Shown here: positions 27,941 to 36,949 of the stretch, in pieces
How the letters are laid out: each line of letters starts with the position of its first letter
Position numbering within the stretch: position 1 is the stretch's first letter
Origin: JAIROC01 sp031553535
GTDB taxonomy: Bacteria > Bacteroidota > Bacteroidia > Bacteroidales > WCHB1-69
NCBI GenBank assembly: GCA_031553535.1
Contig: JAVBLM010000004.1
Location: forward strand, 1-64,000
Length of the DNA: 64,000 nucleotides
Reading direction: 5' to 3'
Notes under the pieces: generated by a model
What the model was told of the DNA's origin: nothing
Databases searched by the model: none
Seen by the model: the letters and a program-made list of their open reading frames with translations, nothing else
Made by a program: the position numbers and the translations under genes

Positions 27941-28027
27941 CGGAGAGACAGGGATTCGAACCCTGGGTACCCGCGAGGGTACAACGGTTTTCGAGACCGC
28001 CCCAATCGACCACTCTGGCATCTCTCC
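27941..28027 (-). tRNA. tRNA-Ser (CGA)
   Basis: An 87-nt class II tRNA. Acceptor GGAGAGA pairs with TCTCTCC, discriminator G. The anticodon loop CTCGAAA gives CGA. The long variable arm TTGTACCCTCGCGGGTACCC is typical of Ser. The T-arm has GGTTCGAATCC. No 3' CCA is encoded. Confidence 0.95.
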
Positions 28028-28046
28028 TGAATGATGATTTATTTTG

Positions 28047-28054
28047 CAAAAGTA
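28047..28054 (-). promoter_or_regulatory. -7 promoter box for tRNA-Ser (and possibly nadD)
   Basis: The minus strand reads TACTTTTG, 19 nt before the tRNA 5' end. Confidence 0.55.
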
Positions 28055-28230
28055 GGAAATATATTTATATTTTGAACATTCAGAAATGGTAATTCTATAA
28101 CTTTAATTTAAAAAATCAATTAACTTATTGATATAATCCACAATAATTCTTATTCAGGGAACTTGCCTGTTATTCATTCTTCTTTATTAAACGATTAATT
28201 AAGCACTATCAGGTAATACGATATTTTTAG

Positions 28231-28238
28231 TACTTTTG
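28231..28238 (+). promoter_or_regulatory. -7 promoter box for the transketolase N-half gene
   Basis: TACTTTTG, 24 nt before the start at 28263. Confidence 0.55.
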
Positions 28239-28262
28239 TAAAGAAATAATAATGTATAAAAC

Positions 28263-29117
28263 ATGGCTAATATAAAAAGAATTGAAGAATTACAATTAAT
28301 TGCAACACAAGTAAGAAGAGATATTTTACGGATGGTATATGCTGTACAATCCGGTCATGTAGGAGGATCCTTAGGCTGTGCTGATTATATAACTGCTTTG
28401 TTTTTTGAAGTAATGGATTGTGATCCTGTAAATTTCACACAGGAAGGGAAAAATGAGGATATGTTCTTTTTATCCAATGGCCACATCACTCCTGTTTATT
28501 ATTCTGTAATGGCGCATAGGGGTTATTTTGCCACATCGGAATTATCAACATTTAGAAAATTACACTCTCGATTACAAGGGCATCCTTCCAACGCCCATGG
28601 CTTACCGGGAGTAAGAGTAGCATCAGGATCTCTAGGACAAGGAGTTTCTGTCGCTTTAGGCGCAGCCCAAGCTAAAAAAATGGACAAAGATTCACATTTA
28701 GTTTATATCCTGACTGGAGACGGGGAATTGGAAGAGGGTCAGATATGGGAGGCTCTTATGTATGCAGGCGCAAAAAAAGTTGACAATATAATTCTTACGG
28801 TTGACTACAATCATAAACAAATAGATGGATCAACAGAACAAGTTATGGACTTGTTAGATTTGGGAGCAAAATTTCGAGCCTTTGGATGGGAAGTTATCGA
28901 AGGGCAAGGAAATGATATGGAAGCACTTCTAGACTGTTTGGGAAAAGCAAAAAAAGCTACAGGAAAAGGAAAACCGGTTGCATTTCTAATGCACACGGAA
29001 ATGGGCTTCGGCGTTGATTTCATGACAGGAAATTATAAATGGCATGGAACCCCTCCCAATAAAGAGCAATTTGAAAAAGCAATAGCTCAAATTCCTGAAA
29101 CTTTAGGTGACTATTAA
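28263..29117 (+). CDS. Transketolase, N-terminal subunit
   Basis: A 284-residue protein equal to the thiamine-diphosphate-binding half of transketolase. Seen: VQSGHVGGSLGCADYITALFF, FFLSNGHITPVYY, LQGHPS, ASGSLGQGVSVALGAA, then the ThDP/Mg motif GDGELEEGQIWEALMYA...N (GDG-x~26-N, here completed by DYNHKQIDG), and the FMTGNYKWHGTPP end. The pyrimidine-binding C-terminal half is not in the window. In split transketolases the partner is usually the next gene, but here an LptF/G permease follows by 8 nt. The enzyme would need a partner elsewhere. The split form itself is common in Bacteroidota and Clostridia. Confidence 0.92.
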   Translation: MANIKRIEELQLIATQVRRDILRMVYAVQSGHVGGSLGCADYITALFFEVMDCDPVNFTQEGKNEDMFFLSNGHITPVYYSVMAHRGYFATSELSTFRKLHSRLQGHPSNAHGLPGVRVASGSLGQGVSVALGAAQAKKMDKDSHLVYILTGDGELEEGQIWEALMYAGAKKVDNIILTVDYNHKQIDGSTEQVMDLLDLGAKFRAFGWEVIEGQGNDMEALLDCLGKAKKATGKGKPVAFLMHTEMGFGVDFMTGNYKWHGTPPNKEQFEKAIAQIPETLGDY

Positions 29118-29125
29118 AAGACAGC

Positions 29126-30571
29126 ATGAAAGTATTTGACAAATACTTATTAAAGACATATATAGGCCCTTTTATTTTAACATTTCTAGTGGTTCTATTT
29201 GTGTTTTTAATGCAATTTTTATGGAAATATATTGATGATCTGGTAGGAAAAGGATTGGAAGTCGTCCTTCTTCTAAAACTCATTTTCTATTTTTCATTTA
29301 CTTTCATGCCCATGTCAATGCCTTTAGCTATTTTATTATCCGGATTGATAACTTTCGGAAATTTAGCAGAAAAAAATGAACTTACGGCAATGAAATCTGC
29401 CGGAGTCTCTTTATATAGGATTTTACAACCATTATCCATATTTGTACTTGGTTTATCTATATTGACATTTGTGATGGCCAATAATGTAATGCCTGTTGCC
29501 AGCTTAAAAGCATATACATTACTTCGTGACATACAAGCTCAAAAGCTTGCTTTTAGAATTGAAGAAGGTATATTCTACCGTGATATTGACAATTATGTTC
29601 TCCGTATCGGAAAAAAAGAAAAAGACAATGAAACAATACACGATATATTAATTTACGACCATACCAGAACCACAGGACTTTCAACCTTAACCCATGCAAA
29701 GCATGGCACTATGGTAATGTCTGAAGATAAATTATTTTTGATCCTTACTATGGAAGAGGGTTTTATATACGATGAAAATATTCGATACGATGCATCCAAA
29801 CCTCCCAGCGAGTTACCAATTCTCAGAGGATCATTCAAATCACAGCAAAGGCGCTTCGATCTAGCTTCTTTTCAGCTTCAACGTTCAAATGAAGAATTCT
29901 ACAAAGATAGCTATGAAATGCTTAATGTAAAACAGTTAGATGCATATATTGATACGATGCAAACGGAAATCCTGAGTATGAAATCAGAATTGGGAAATTC
30001 TTTACTAAGTAACTTTCGTTATATTTCATTATATTATAATGATTCTCTTTCTTTAGATTCATCGAATGTTCAACTTAATCCAGCTATATTATCCCAAGAA
30101 GAGAAACAAAAAATGTTTTCCAATGCAATTCAATTGGCTCGAGAACATAGCAGTTTACTGGATTTTAAAACCATGGACTACGAGTCGAAAGAAAAACAAC
30201 TTTGGCGGTATGAAATAGAATGGCATCGTAAATATGTATTATCATTAGCATGTATTCTATTGTTTTTTGTTGGAGCACCTTTAGGCGCTATTATTCGCAA
30301 AGGCGGATTGGGTGTTCCTTTTGCTGTTGCTATTCTTATTTTTGTAATATATTGGGCATTATCTTCCACGGGAGAACGGATGGCTAGAATAGGAACCGTT
30401 CCAGCCTACTTTGGAATGTGGTTATCTGCTTTGATCTTATTTCCTTTCGCAATATTTCTAGTCTATAAAGCTTCCGTCGAGGCAGGACTGGCAGATATTG
30501 CAACTATAAAACAACAAATAAGTAAATTATGGATTGTCCGGTTCTGGACAAAAACAAGAAAACGATCTTAA
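29126..30571 (+). CDS. LptF/LptG-family permease (LPS export)
   Basis: A 481-residue inner-membrane protein. Hydrophobic helices lie at ~13-35 (TYIGPFILTFLVVLFVFLMQ), ~55-75, ~98-118, then a large periplasmic beta-jellyroll-like region (~130-370), and helices at ~375-395, ~405-420 and ~430-450. The YjgP/YjgQ marks NELTAMKSAGVSLYRIL and GAPLGAIIRKGGLGVPFAVAI are clear. With LptB it draws lipopolysaccharide out of the membrane. It begins 8 nt after the transketolase half and ends 3 nt before the glycosyltransferase, so all three probably share a transcript. The long loop of charged residues (~270-340) is typical of Bacteroidota versions. Confidence 0.88.
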   Translation: MKVFDKYLLKTYIGPFILTFLVVLFVFLMQFLWKYIDDLVGKGLEVVLLLKLIFYFSFTFMPMSMPLAILLSGLITFGNLAEKNELTAMKSAGVSLYRILQPLSIFVLGLSILTFVMANNVMPVASLKAYTLLRDIQAQKLAFRIEEGIFYRDIDNYVLRIGKKEKDNETIHDILIYDHTRTTGLSTLTHAKHGTMVMSEDKLFLILTMEEGFIYDENIRYDASKPPSELPILRGSFKSQQRRFDLASFQLQRSNEEFYKDSYEMLNVKQLDAYIDTMQTEILSMKSELGNSLLSNFRYISLYYNDSLSLDSSNVQLNPAILSQEEKQKMFSNAIQLAREHSSLLDFKTMDYESKEKQLWRYEIEWHRKYVLSLACILLFFVGAPLGAIIRKGGLGVPFAVAILIFVIYWALSSTGERMARIGTVPAYFGMWLSALILFPFAIFLVYKASVEAGLADIATIKQQISKLWIVRFWTKTRKRS

Positions 30572-30574
30572 CAC

Positions 30575-31780
30575 ATGCGTATCTTACAATTCTGTAATAA
30601 ATCTCCCTATCCTCCTAAAGAAGGGGGGCCAATTGCGATGAATGCAATAACGCAGATGTTAATAAAACAAGGACATACTGTAAAAGTATTAGCCATTAAC
30701 ACTCCAAAATATTCAGTTGATGAAGATACTATCAACATATTGTATCGTCAGCAAACGAATATAGAATTAGTTTGGGTGGATACACAATTTTACATTTTTC
30801 CCGCCATACTATCACTAATAAAAAATACATCTTATCACGTTGACCGATTTAAATCGAAAAAACTGGAGCAAAAACTAAAAGAATTATTACTTGATAATGA
30901 TTTTGATATTGTATTTTTAGAGACGGTCTACTTAGCTGTTTATGCTGATGTTATACGAAAGTATTCGTCTGCCAAATTAATCTTACGTGCTCACAATGTA
31001 GAACATACTATATGGGAACAAATTGCAAAAAACACCACCACCGGATTTAAAAAAACCTATTTTACCATCCTTGCCGGGCAACTGCGGAAGTTTGAAAGGA
31101 ATGCCATATGTTTGTTTGATGCCATTTTATGTATTGCTACAAAGGATAAGCTTTGGTTTTCATCTCAGAACAACAATATACCGGTTGATGTTATTCCTTT
31201 CGGGATAGATATCCATGAACTTTCACAGAACACGGTTTATCCTGACTGTACTAATTTATTTTCTATCGCATCGATGGACTGGTACCCGAACATAGAAGGC
31301 ATACAGTGGTTCCTAAACAATGTGTGGGGTAAAATCCATACTGTATATCCCGATCTTATCTTCCGGATTGCAGGACGAAATATGCCAGATTCCCTGAAAA
31401 ATGTGCAACTGAGAAACATAGACATCGTAGGAGAAGTGGACGATGCTGGACAATTCATACAAGAAAACGGTATCCTGATTGTTCCGTTATTGTCCGGGAG
31501 CGGCATCCGCATTAAGATTATAGAAGCGATGTCAATGGGTAAAATAGTGATCACGACTTCAATCGGATTGGAAGGAATTGCAGCAAAAGATAAAGAACAT
31601 ATATTACTAGCTGATACACCGCAAGCATTCGTTGAAGCAGTGAAATTTTGTATGGAAAATCCTTCCCAATGTCAACAAATTGGCAAGAACGCACAACAAT
31701 TTATAAAAGAAAACCACAATAATTCTCTCATATCATTGCGTTTGGAAAACAATCTGGAAAAAGTTTATTCTCAAAAATAA
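30575..31780 (+). CDS. GT4-like glycosyltransferase
   Basis: A 401-residue GT-B enzyme. The N-domain begins MRILQFCNKSPYPPKEGGPI (Gly-rich acceptor-side loop) and includes LRAHNVEHTIWE. The C-domain has FSIASMDWYPNIEGIQWFLN, then IVPLLSGSGIRIKIIEAMSMGKIVITTSIGLEGI (the E-x7-E-type donor region of GT4 enzymes). It transfers sugar from a nucleotide donor, probably in surface glycan or LPS synthesis, given the LptF/G gene 3 nt upstream. Acceptor and sugar cannot be read from sequence. Confidence 0.88.
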   Translation: MRILQFCNKSPYPPKEGGPIAMNAITQMLIKQGHTVKVLAINTPKYSVDEDTINILYRQQTNIELVWVDTQFYIFPAILSLIKNTSYHVDRFKSKKLEQKLKELLLDNDFDIVFLETVYLAVYADVIRKYSSAKLILRAHNVEHTIWEQIAKNTTTGFKKTYFTILAGQLRKFERNAICLFDAILCIATKDKLWFSSQNNNIPVDVIPFGIDIHELSQNTVYPDCTNLFSIASMDWYPNIEGIQWFLNNVWGKIHTVYPDLIFRIAGRNMPDSLKNVQLRNIDIVGEVDDAGQFIQENGILIVPLLSGSGIRIKIIEAMSMGKIVITTSIGLEGIAAKDKEHILLADTPQAFVEAVKFCMENPSQCQQIGKNAQQFIKENHNNSLISLRLENNLEKVYSQK

Positions 31781-32020
31781 TTTTCATATTCTCGCAAAGT
31801 AAGATCTTTCTTCTTAATCAAATATAACCGGATTTATTTCATCAGCATTGCGTTGCTGTTATTTTCGATTATATTATCACTTCCGGTTTGTCTATTGCTG
31901 ATCTTACTAACCGGCTTTTGTCAGTGAAAAAGCAATATCCGGTTGGATGCTTTCAAAACTAAATGAGAAGATAATAGCTTATTTATTCACAACATGTTTT
32001 CAATCAAACAAAATATTATG

Positions 32021-32028
32021 TATCTTTG
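32021..32028 (+). promoter_or_regulatory. -7 promoter box for the methyltransferase-rsgA pair
   Basis: TATCTTTG, about 195 nt upstream of the methyltransferase ATG, implying a long untranslated leader. Confidence 0.5.
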
Positions 32029-32032
32029 CACC

Positions 32033-32223
32033 ATGTTTAATACTTTATTTAAATCGGATTTGGTGTTATAAGCAATCTGTGCTTTTGGTACAGATTGTCC
32101 TTTCGTTTGCTCTCGAATAGCTCTTTTCGAGAGTAGTTTTATATTATTATAATTTTAGTTTTTAACCTGTGTGCAATGATGAAGCATTGTTATGCTTCCA
32201 TGTATACAAAACACATTAAAATA
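32033..32223 (+). promoter_or_regulatory. Structured 5' leader with two hairpins
   Basis: About 190 nt from the inferred start to ATG 32224. Two clean hairpins occur: CAATCTGT (32073-32080) with ACAGATTG (32090-32097), and CTCTCGAA (32110-32117) with TTCGAGAG (32126-32133). The second is followed by TAGTTTTATATT, a weak terminator-like tail. I do not recognise a known riboswitch. The preceding 31781-32020 holds nothing else that I can identify. Confidence 0.45.
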
Positions 32224-33006
32224 ATGAGTAACGAAGATATTACAACGATTTACGAATTCGATTTTAATTTTATCTGTGATTTCTTTTCGAATACAGAACG
32301 TCAGGGGCCAGGTAGTCCCGAAGTAACGCTAAAAGCATTGAGTTTTATAGATAACCTTACCGGCAAATCCCTTATCGCCGACATCGGTTGCGGAACAGGC
32401 GGTCAAACTATGGTATTGGCACAACATGCACCGGGAAATATTACAGGTTTGGATCTTTTTCCGGGTTTTATCGAAAGATTCAATGCCAATGCCGTAAAAC
32501 TGAATCTTCAGAATAAGGTGAAAGGCATTGTCGCTTCAATGGACAATCTTCCTTTCCAAAATGAAGAGTTAGACCTGATCTGGTCGGAAGGAGCCATTTA
32601 TAATATCGGTTTTGAACGGGGATTGAACGAGTGGCGTAGATTTCTGAAAACAGGTGGATATATTGCCGTTTCCGAAAGCTCGTGGTTTACAGAAAAACAT
32701 CCGGCGGAAATTGATAATTACTGTACGGCACATTTTCCGGAAATGAATACGATTTCCAATAAGGTAGCCCAGATACAAAAAGCAGGATATATTCCCGTTG
32801 CTACCTTTATTTTGCCTACAACTTGCTGGACAGATCATTATTTCACTCCGTTGATCAAAGCACAAGAGATATTTCTTGGCAAATATGCAGGAAATAAAAC
32901 CGCCGAAGCATTCGTAGCGCTTCAACGTCACGACGCGGAAATATACTACAGGTATAAAGAATACTATGGCTACGTATTTTACATCGCTAAAAAGATAGAG
33001 TTATGA
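32224..33006 (+). CDS. SAM-dependent methyltransferase (class I)
   Basis: 260 residues from ATG 32224 (MSNEDITTIYEFDFNFICDFF). The frame begins earlier at 32176 but the extra residues are unlike the family. The Rossmann fold is clear: IADIGCGTGGQTMVLA (motif I), NITGLDLFPGFIERFN (motif II), GIVASMDNLPFQNEELDLIWSEGAIYNI (motifs III-IV), RFLKTGGYIAVSESSWF. Substrate unknown; the closest remembered relatives are small-molecule methyltransferases of the UbiE/YjhP kind. It overlaps the rsgA start by 4 nt, so the two are co-translated. Confidence 0.85.
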   Translation: MSNEDITTIYEFDFNFICDFFSNTERQGPGSPEVTLKALSFIDNLTGKSLIADIGCGTGGQTMVLAQHAPGNITGLDLFPGFIERFNANAVKLNLQNKVKGIVASMDNLPFQNEELDLIWSEGAIYNIGFERGLNEWRRFLKTGGYIAVSESSWFTEKHPAEIDNYCTAHFPEMNTISNKVAQIQKAGYIPVATFILPTTCWTDHYFTPLIKAQEIFLGKYAGNKTAEAFVALQRHDAEIYYRYKEYYGYVFYIAKKIEL

Positions 33007-34058
33007 TTCAGTTGAATACATATGGTTGGAACGATAAGTTAAACCAGCTAAAACAAGAATCAATGCATGGTTCCCTTCCCCATGGCCGTATATCCATCGT
33101 ACACCGGACATGCTACGAAGTTGTTTCCGAAAACGGACTGTTTCAGTGTGAACTAACGGGAAATATGATGTATGGTAAACCGGATTTCGAGTTGCCTTGT
33201 ACAGGCGATTGGGTGATTTTTCAACCTTTCGATGAAAATAAAGGGATTATAGTGGAGATGCTGCCCCGTGAACGGACATTGTACCGCAAAAAAAGCGGAA
33301 CAGTTGCCGATAAACAAGCCATTGCTTCTTATGTTGATCAGGCATTTATTGTGCAAAGCCTTGATGATAATTTCAATATTCGCAGAGCAGAGCGTTTCAT
33401 GGTTCAGATATTGGAAGAGAACATTAAGCCCGTATTGGTACTCAATAAAGCCGATTTAGGTTTCGACAAACAGAAGATTGAAGAACAAATTAAACACATC
33501 GCCTGTCAAATACCTGTGTTTTTTACAAGTATTCATCAACCCCAAACTATTTTCCGGCTAGGAGAATCTATATCGGAAGGAGAAACGGTTGTATTTGTCG
33601 GTTCTTCGGGTGTCGGGAAGAGTTCCCTGGTTAATTTTCTTTGTGAAAAACCGGTATTGTCCACATCGGAGATAAGCCTAGCCACGGGAAAAGGGCGACA
33701 CACGTCAACCCGCCGGGAAATGGTATTAATGAACGGTTCAGGTGTTTTAATCGACACGCCGGGTGTTCGGGAATTTGGTATTGCGATTGACAATCCCGAC
33801 TCACTTGCAGAAGCGTTGGACATTTCCGATTATGCAAAATCGTGCCGCTTCAAAGATTGCGAGCATATCAATGAACCCGGTTGTGCTGTCATAGAAGCAG
33901 TAAACAGCGACACACTAGGCCGTGAAATTTATGAGAGTTATCTGAAACTTCGACGGGAAGCGTGGCATTTCTCCTCTTCCGTACATGAAAAACGCAAAAA
34001 GGACAAATATTTTTCAAAACTTATAGACGAAGTAAAGAAATGTAAGGAAAATTTCTGA
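33003..34058 (+). CDS. rsgA: Ribosome small-subunit-dependent GTPase RsgA
   Basis: A 351-residue circularly permuted GTPase that helps 30S subunit maturation. Order of motifs: an OB-fold (~residues 1-90), then VLNKADL (G4), GSSGVGKSSL (G1), GRHTST (G2 region) and IDTPGVREFG (G3), then the zinc knuckle CRFKDCEHINEPGC (Cys/His ligands), and a basic C-terminal helix (EKRKKDKYFSKL). Its start overlaps the methyltransferase stop. Confidence 0.95.
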   Translation: MIQLNTYGWNDKLNQLKQESMHGSLPHGRISIVHRTCYEVVSENGLFQCELTGNMMYGKPDFELPCTGDWVIFQPFDENKGIIVEMLPRERTLYRKKSGTVADKQAIASYVDQAFIVQSLDDNFNIRRAERFMVQILEENIKPVLVLNKADLGFDKQKIEEQIKHIACQIPVFFTSIHQPQTIFRLGESISEGETVVFVGSSGVGKSSLVNFLCEKPVLSTSEISLATGKGRHTSTRREMVLMNGSGVLIDTPGVREFGIAIDNPDSLAEALDISDYAKSCRFKDCEHINEPGCAVIEAVNSDTLGREIYESYLKLRREAWHFSSSVHEKRKKDKYFSKLIDEVKKCKENF

Positions 34059-34205
34059 TCTCTATCAATGACAGAGATTATCTCACTGCGTTTCGATGCT
34101 TTCGCTACACTTCGTAGCTCAGGTGCTTCGTTCCTCGCGATGACGCTTTTAACCAACATATTGCGTCATTGCGAAGAGTGAGGTATGAACGACGCGGCAA
34201 TCCCT
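34058..34205 (-). repeat. Dispersed extragenic repeat (hairpin copy 2 plus inverted GCGTCATTGCGA element)
   Basis: 34058-34103 read on the minus strand matches 873-921 and keeps the hairpin TCTCTGTC / GATAGAGA. Next to it the inverted pair CCTCGCGATGACGC (34132 on) and GCGTCATTGCGAAGAGTGAGG (34163 on) forms a long imperfect stem. This belongs to the widespread GTCATTGCGA class of extragenic repeats. It touches the rsgA stop codon. Confidence 0.65.
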
Positions 34206-34344
34206 GACAAAAGAGCGATTTTTCTTTTCAGTTATTATCCAATCCTTTTTTATTTAATTCTTTATTATTGGATATTTGCAATGATGCTATTTCGTTTGTT
34301 CTATGCAATTACTATTCACCATTCACTTTTTACTATTCATGGTT

Positions 34345-36039
34345 TTATTTCGAATTAATCTTCGCCCAGGAATCTTTCAATGTAACGGTTCTATTAAAAA
34401 CGAGTTTCTCATTTGTGGAATCTTTATCTATGCAAAAATAACCCAAGCGTTCAAACTGATAGCTTGACAATGGTTTTTCCGATAATAACTTCGGCTCAAT
34501 AAAAGCATCTTTAACCTGTAAAGAATCCGGATTAATATTATCCAGAAATGTCTTTCCCTCCTCTGCTTCGTCCGGATCGGGAACAGAAAACAAGCGGTCG
34601 AATAACCGAACCTCTGCTTTACGTGCATGTTTTACAGATAGCCAATGGATGGTACCTTTTACCTTCCGGTTACTTTCAGCCATACCGCTACGTGTTTCAG
34701 GAAAATAAGTACAATGTATTTCCGTAATCAATCCGTCTTCATTCTTTACAACCGAATCACAACGGATAATATAAGCATATTTCAGCCTGACTTCGCCTCC
34801 CGGAGATAAACGAAAGAATTTTTTAGGAGGATTCTCCATAAAATCATCACGCTCTATCCATAATTCGCGTGAAAAAGTTATTTTACGGCTTCCCATAGAT
34901 TCATCTTCCGGATTATTGACAGCTTCCAATATTTCTCCCTCCTCTCCGGCAGGATAATTATCGATAATCAATTTAACAGGATCCAATACGGCCATTGTCC
35001 GGGGGGCGCGTTTATTGAGATCCGTCCGGAGGCAAAACTCAAGCAAAGAAACATCTATAATATTGTCCCGTTTGGCAACGCCTACCGCTTCTGCAAAGCT
35101 ACGTATTGATTCCGGCGTGTATCCTCTGCGGCGGAATCCCGATATGGTTGGCATACGGGGATCATCCCAGGCTGTGACATATCCTTCCCGAACCAATTGC
35201 AACAGTTTCCGTTTACTCATTACGGTATAGTTAAGATTGAGCCGTGCAAACTCAATTTGTTGAGGATGATGTATGTTCAACGCCTCGCAAAACCAGTCAT
35301 ATAACGGACGGTGTACTTCAAACTCCAGTGTACAGATAGAATGGGTTATGCCTTCTATAGAATCGCTTTGCCCGTGGGCGTAATCATACATGGGATAAAT
35401 ACACCATGTATCTCCCGTGCGGTGATGCTGTGCGTGCAGGATACGATACATGATCGGATCCCTCATATGCATATTGGGAGAGGCCATATCTATCTTTGCA
35501 CGCAAGACACAATATCCGTCTTGAAATTCCCCGTTTCTCATCCGTTGGAATAAATCAAGATTCTCTTCCGCACTTCTGTTCCTGTATGGACTTTCCATTC
35601 CCGGAGCCGTCGGCACCCCTCTCATTGCACTGATTTGTTCCTGTGTCGAATCATCCACATACGCTTTCCCTTGTTTAATCAATTCAACTGCCCACAAATA
35701 AAGCTGTTCGAAGTAATCGGAAGCGTAAAACTCCGCATCCCAATCAAATCCCAGCCAACGGATATCCTCTTTTATGGAATCCACGTATTCAACATCCTCT
35801 TTTACAGGATTGGTATCATCAAACCTCAAATTACATTTCCCCTTGTATTTTTCTTTCAATCCGAAATTCAAACAAATGGCTTTTGCATGTCCGATATGTA
35901 AATATCCATTGGGTTCGGGTGGGAAACGCGTATAAACCAGGGAACCATTCTTGCCTGATGCCAAATCTTCCTCTATGATAGCCTCAATAAAATTCAATCC
36001 GGATTTATGTTTTGGAATTTCCGTATTTTCTATATCCAT
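34345..36039 (-). CDS. glnS: Glutaminyl-tRNA synthetase
   Basis: A 564-residue class I synthetase. HIGH at residues 48-51 (PNGYLHIGHAKAI), FDDTNP, the Rossmann insert YAHGQSDSIEGITHSICTLEF, and the KMSKS equivalent VMSKRKLLQLV. The C-terminal beta-barrel anticodon-binding domain (YIIRCDSVVKNEDGLITEI ... FERLGYFCIDKDST) is complete, and it lacks the YqeY extension. It charges tRNA-Gln directly. A promoter box lies upstream. Length and motifs are normal. Confidence 0.97.
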   Translation of the reverse strand: MDIENTEIPKHKSGLNFIEAIIEEDLASGKNGSLVYTRFPPEPNGYLHIGHAKAICLNFGLKEKYKGKCNLRFDDTNPVKEDVEYVDSIKEDIRWLGFDWDAEFYASDYFEQLYLWAVELIKQGKAYVDDSTQEQISAMRGVPTAPGMESPYRNRSAEENLDLFQRMRNGEFQDGYCVLRAKIDMASPNMHMRDPIMYRILHAQHHRTGDTWCIYPMYDYAHGQSDSIEGITHSICTLEFEVHRPLYDWFCEALNIHHPQQIEFARLNLNYTVMSKRKLLQLVREGYVTAWDDPRMPTISGFRRRGYTPESIRSFAEAVGVAKRDNIIDVSLLEFCLRTDLNKRAPRTMAVLDPVKLIIDNYPAGEEGEILEAVNNPEDESMGSRKITFSRELWIERDDFMENPPKKFFRLSPGGEVRLKYAYIIRCDSVVKNEDGLITEIHCTYFPETRSGMAESNRKVKGTIHWLSVKHARKAEVRLFDRLFSVPDPDEAEEGKTFLDNINPDSLQVKDAFIEPKLLSEKPLSSYQFERLGYFCIDKDSTNEKLVFNRTVTLKDSWAKINSK

Positions 36040-36094
36040 AAAATAGTTATTTTCAAAAAATTAAATAATGTGGAGTGGTTAAATCAATAATCTG

Positions 36095-36102
36095 CAAAAA
36101 TA
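36095..36102 (-). promoter_or_regulatory. -7 promoter box for glnS
   Basis: The minus strand reads TATTTTTG, with a TTTG -33-like element (minus strand, about 36113-36116) upstream; 56 nt before the glnS start. Confidence 0.55.
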
Positions 36103-36170
36103 AACTTTTTTTACAAACACAGGTATCATTCCTTGAAGAACAGAATAATGGATATGACTATCCGCTTTTC

Positions 36171-36267
36171 TACCCCTAAATCCCCTGAAGGGAACTTAAA
36201 GGCAGTGAATATATTCATTAACCTGTCCTATTTGCCGGTGTTAAGCCCCTTTAGGGGTTTGGGGCAT
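36171..36267. repeat. Inverted extragenic repeat (CCCCTAAA / TTTAGGGG type)
   Basis: The left arm from 36173 (CCCCTAAATCCCCTGAAGGG then AACTTAA) and the right arm ending at 36267 (TTAAGCCCCTTTAGGGG then TTTGGGG) are near reverse complements, about 26 nt each, separated by about 45 nt. Each arm also contains a smaller CCCCT/AGGGG palindrome. Confidence 0.75.
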
Positions 36268-36382
36268 TATTGCGAAAACTATTAATAAAATCACGTCTTT
36301 AATGATTAGATGTCTATAAAAAAATAATATTAGGCGATATAACGGATAGTCATAATTCAAAATTATAAATAGTTTTTTTGCA

Positions 36383-36418
36383 TTTTATCGATTTTATCTG
36401 CTTTACCGGTTTTACCGG
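36383..36418. repeat. Short-period repeat, reverse complement of the GATAAAA cluster
   Basis: TTTTATCGATTTTATCTG (36383-36400) followed by two TTTACCGGT units. The first 18 nt recur inverted at 39687-39704 beyond nusB and the LysM gene. Confidence 0.75.
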
Positions 36419-36521
36419 TTCTAATTTTTCCCGCAGATTCCGCCGGTTTTCCGCAGATTTTTTGTTGTAAAATTTGCATTACTAATTCTTAATTCTTAAT
36501 TTTTAATTCTTAATTCTCCAC

Positions 36522-36949
36522 AACAGTCGTTCAGAAACTCCTGAAAGGTTGTTTTCAATCTCAGACAAGTATCCGGGAAGTCCCGAAACCCTGTTTCCAG
36601 TTCCGGACAATGGTTCAGGAACTCCTGAAACCCTGTTTTCAATTTCAAACAAGGAATAGTTTAAGCGGAAAACCCTGTTTAAAAATACAAACAAGGAATT
36701 CCATAGGAGGAAAACCCTGTTTAAAAATCTAAACAGGGAATATCGCAGGTGGAAAACCCTGTTTGAAAATTCAAACAGGTAATACCATGACAAAGACTGC
36801 CTGCTTGAAAATGAAAACAGGGTACATTACGACAAAGACTACCTGTTTAAAAATAAAAACAGGGTTCATTGCGACAAAAACTGCCTGTCTGAAAATTCAA
36901 ACTGGGTTCATTGCGACAAAAACTACCTGTTTGAAAATGAAAACAGGTC
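36522..36949. repeat. 42-bp minisatellite B with a palindrome in each unit
   Basis: The anchor CCTGTTT (or a close variant) recurs at 36548, 36590, 36632, 36674, 36716, 36758, 36800, 36842, 36884 and 36926, an exact 42-bp period. Units in the middle and right carry an imperfect 24-bp palindrome, CCCTGTTT, an A-rich centre, AAACAGGG. The left units lack it and instead contain GGTTCAGGAACTCCTGAAAC, close to the minisatellite A unit GGTTCGGGAACCTCCGAAAC. Both strands have open frames (36503-36793 minus, 36763-37044 plus) because the period is a multiple of three. I do not call them genes. The flanks up to 37196 hold a poly-AATTCTT run and a Bacteroidota promoter, nothing else clear. Confidence 0.9.

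Noticed and set aside
27897..28049. N-terminal extension of nadD
   Set aside because: It is the tRNA-Ser gene read in the same direction; the conserved N-terminus begins at 27896.
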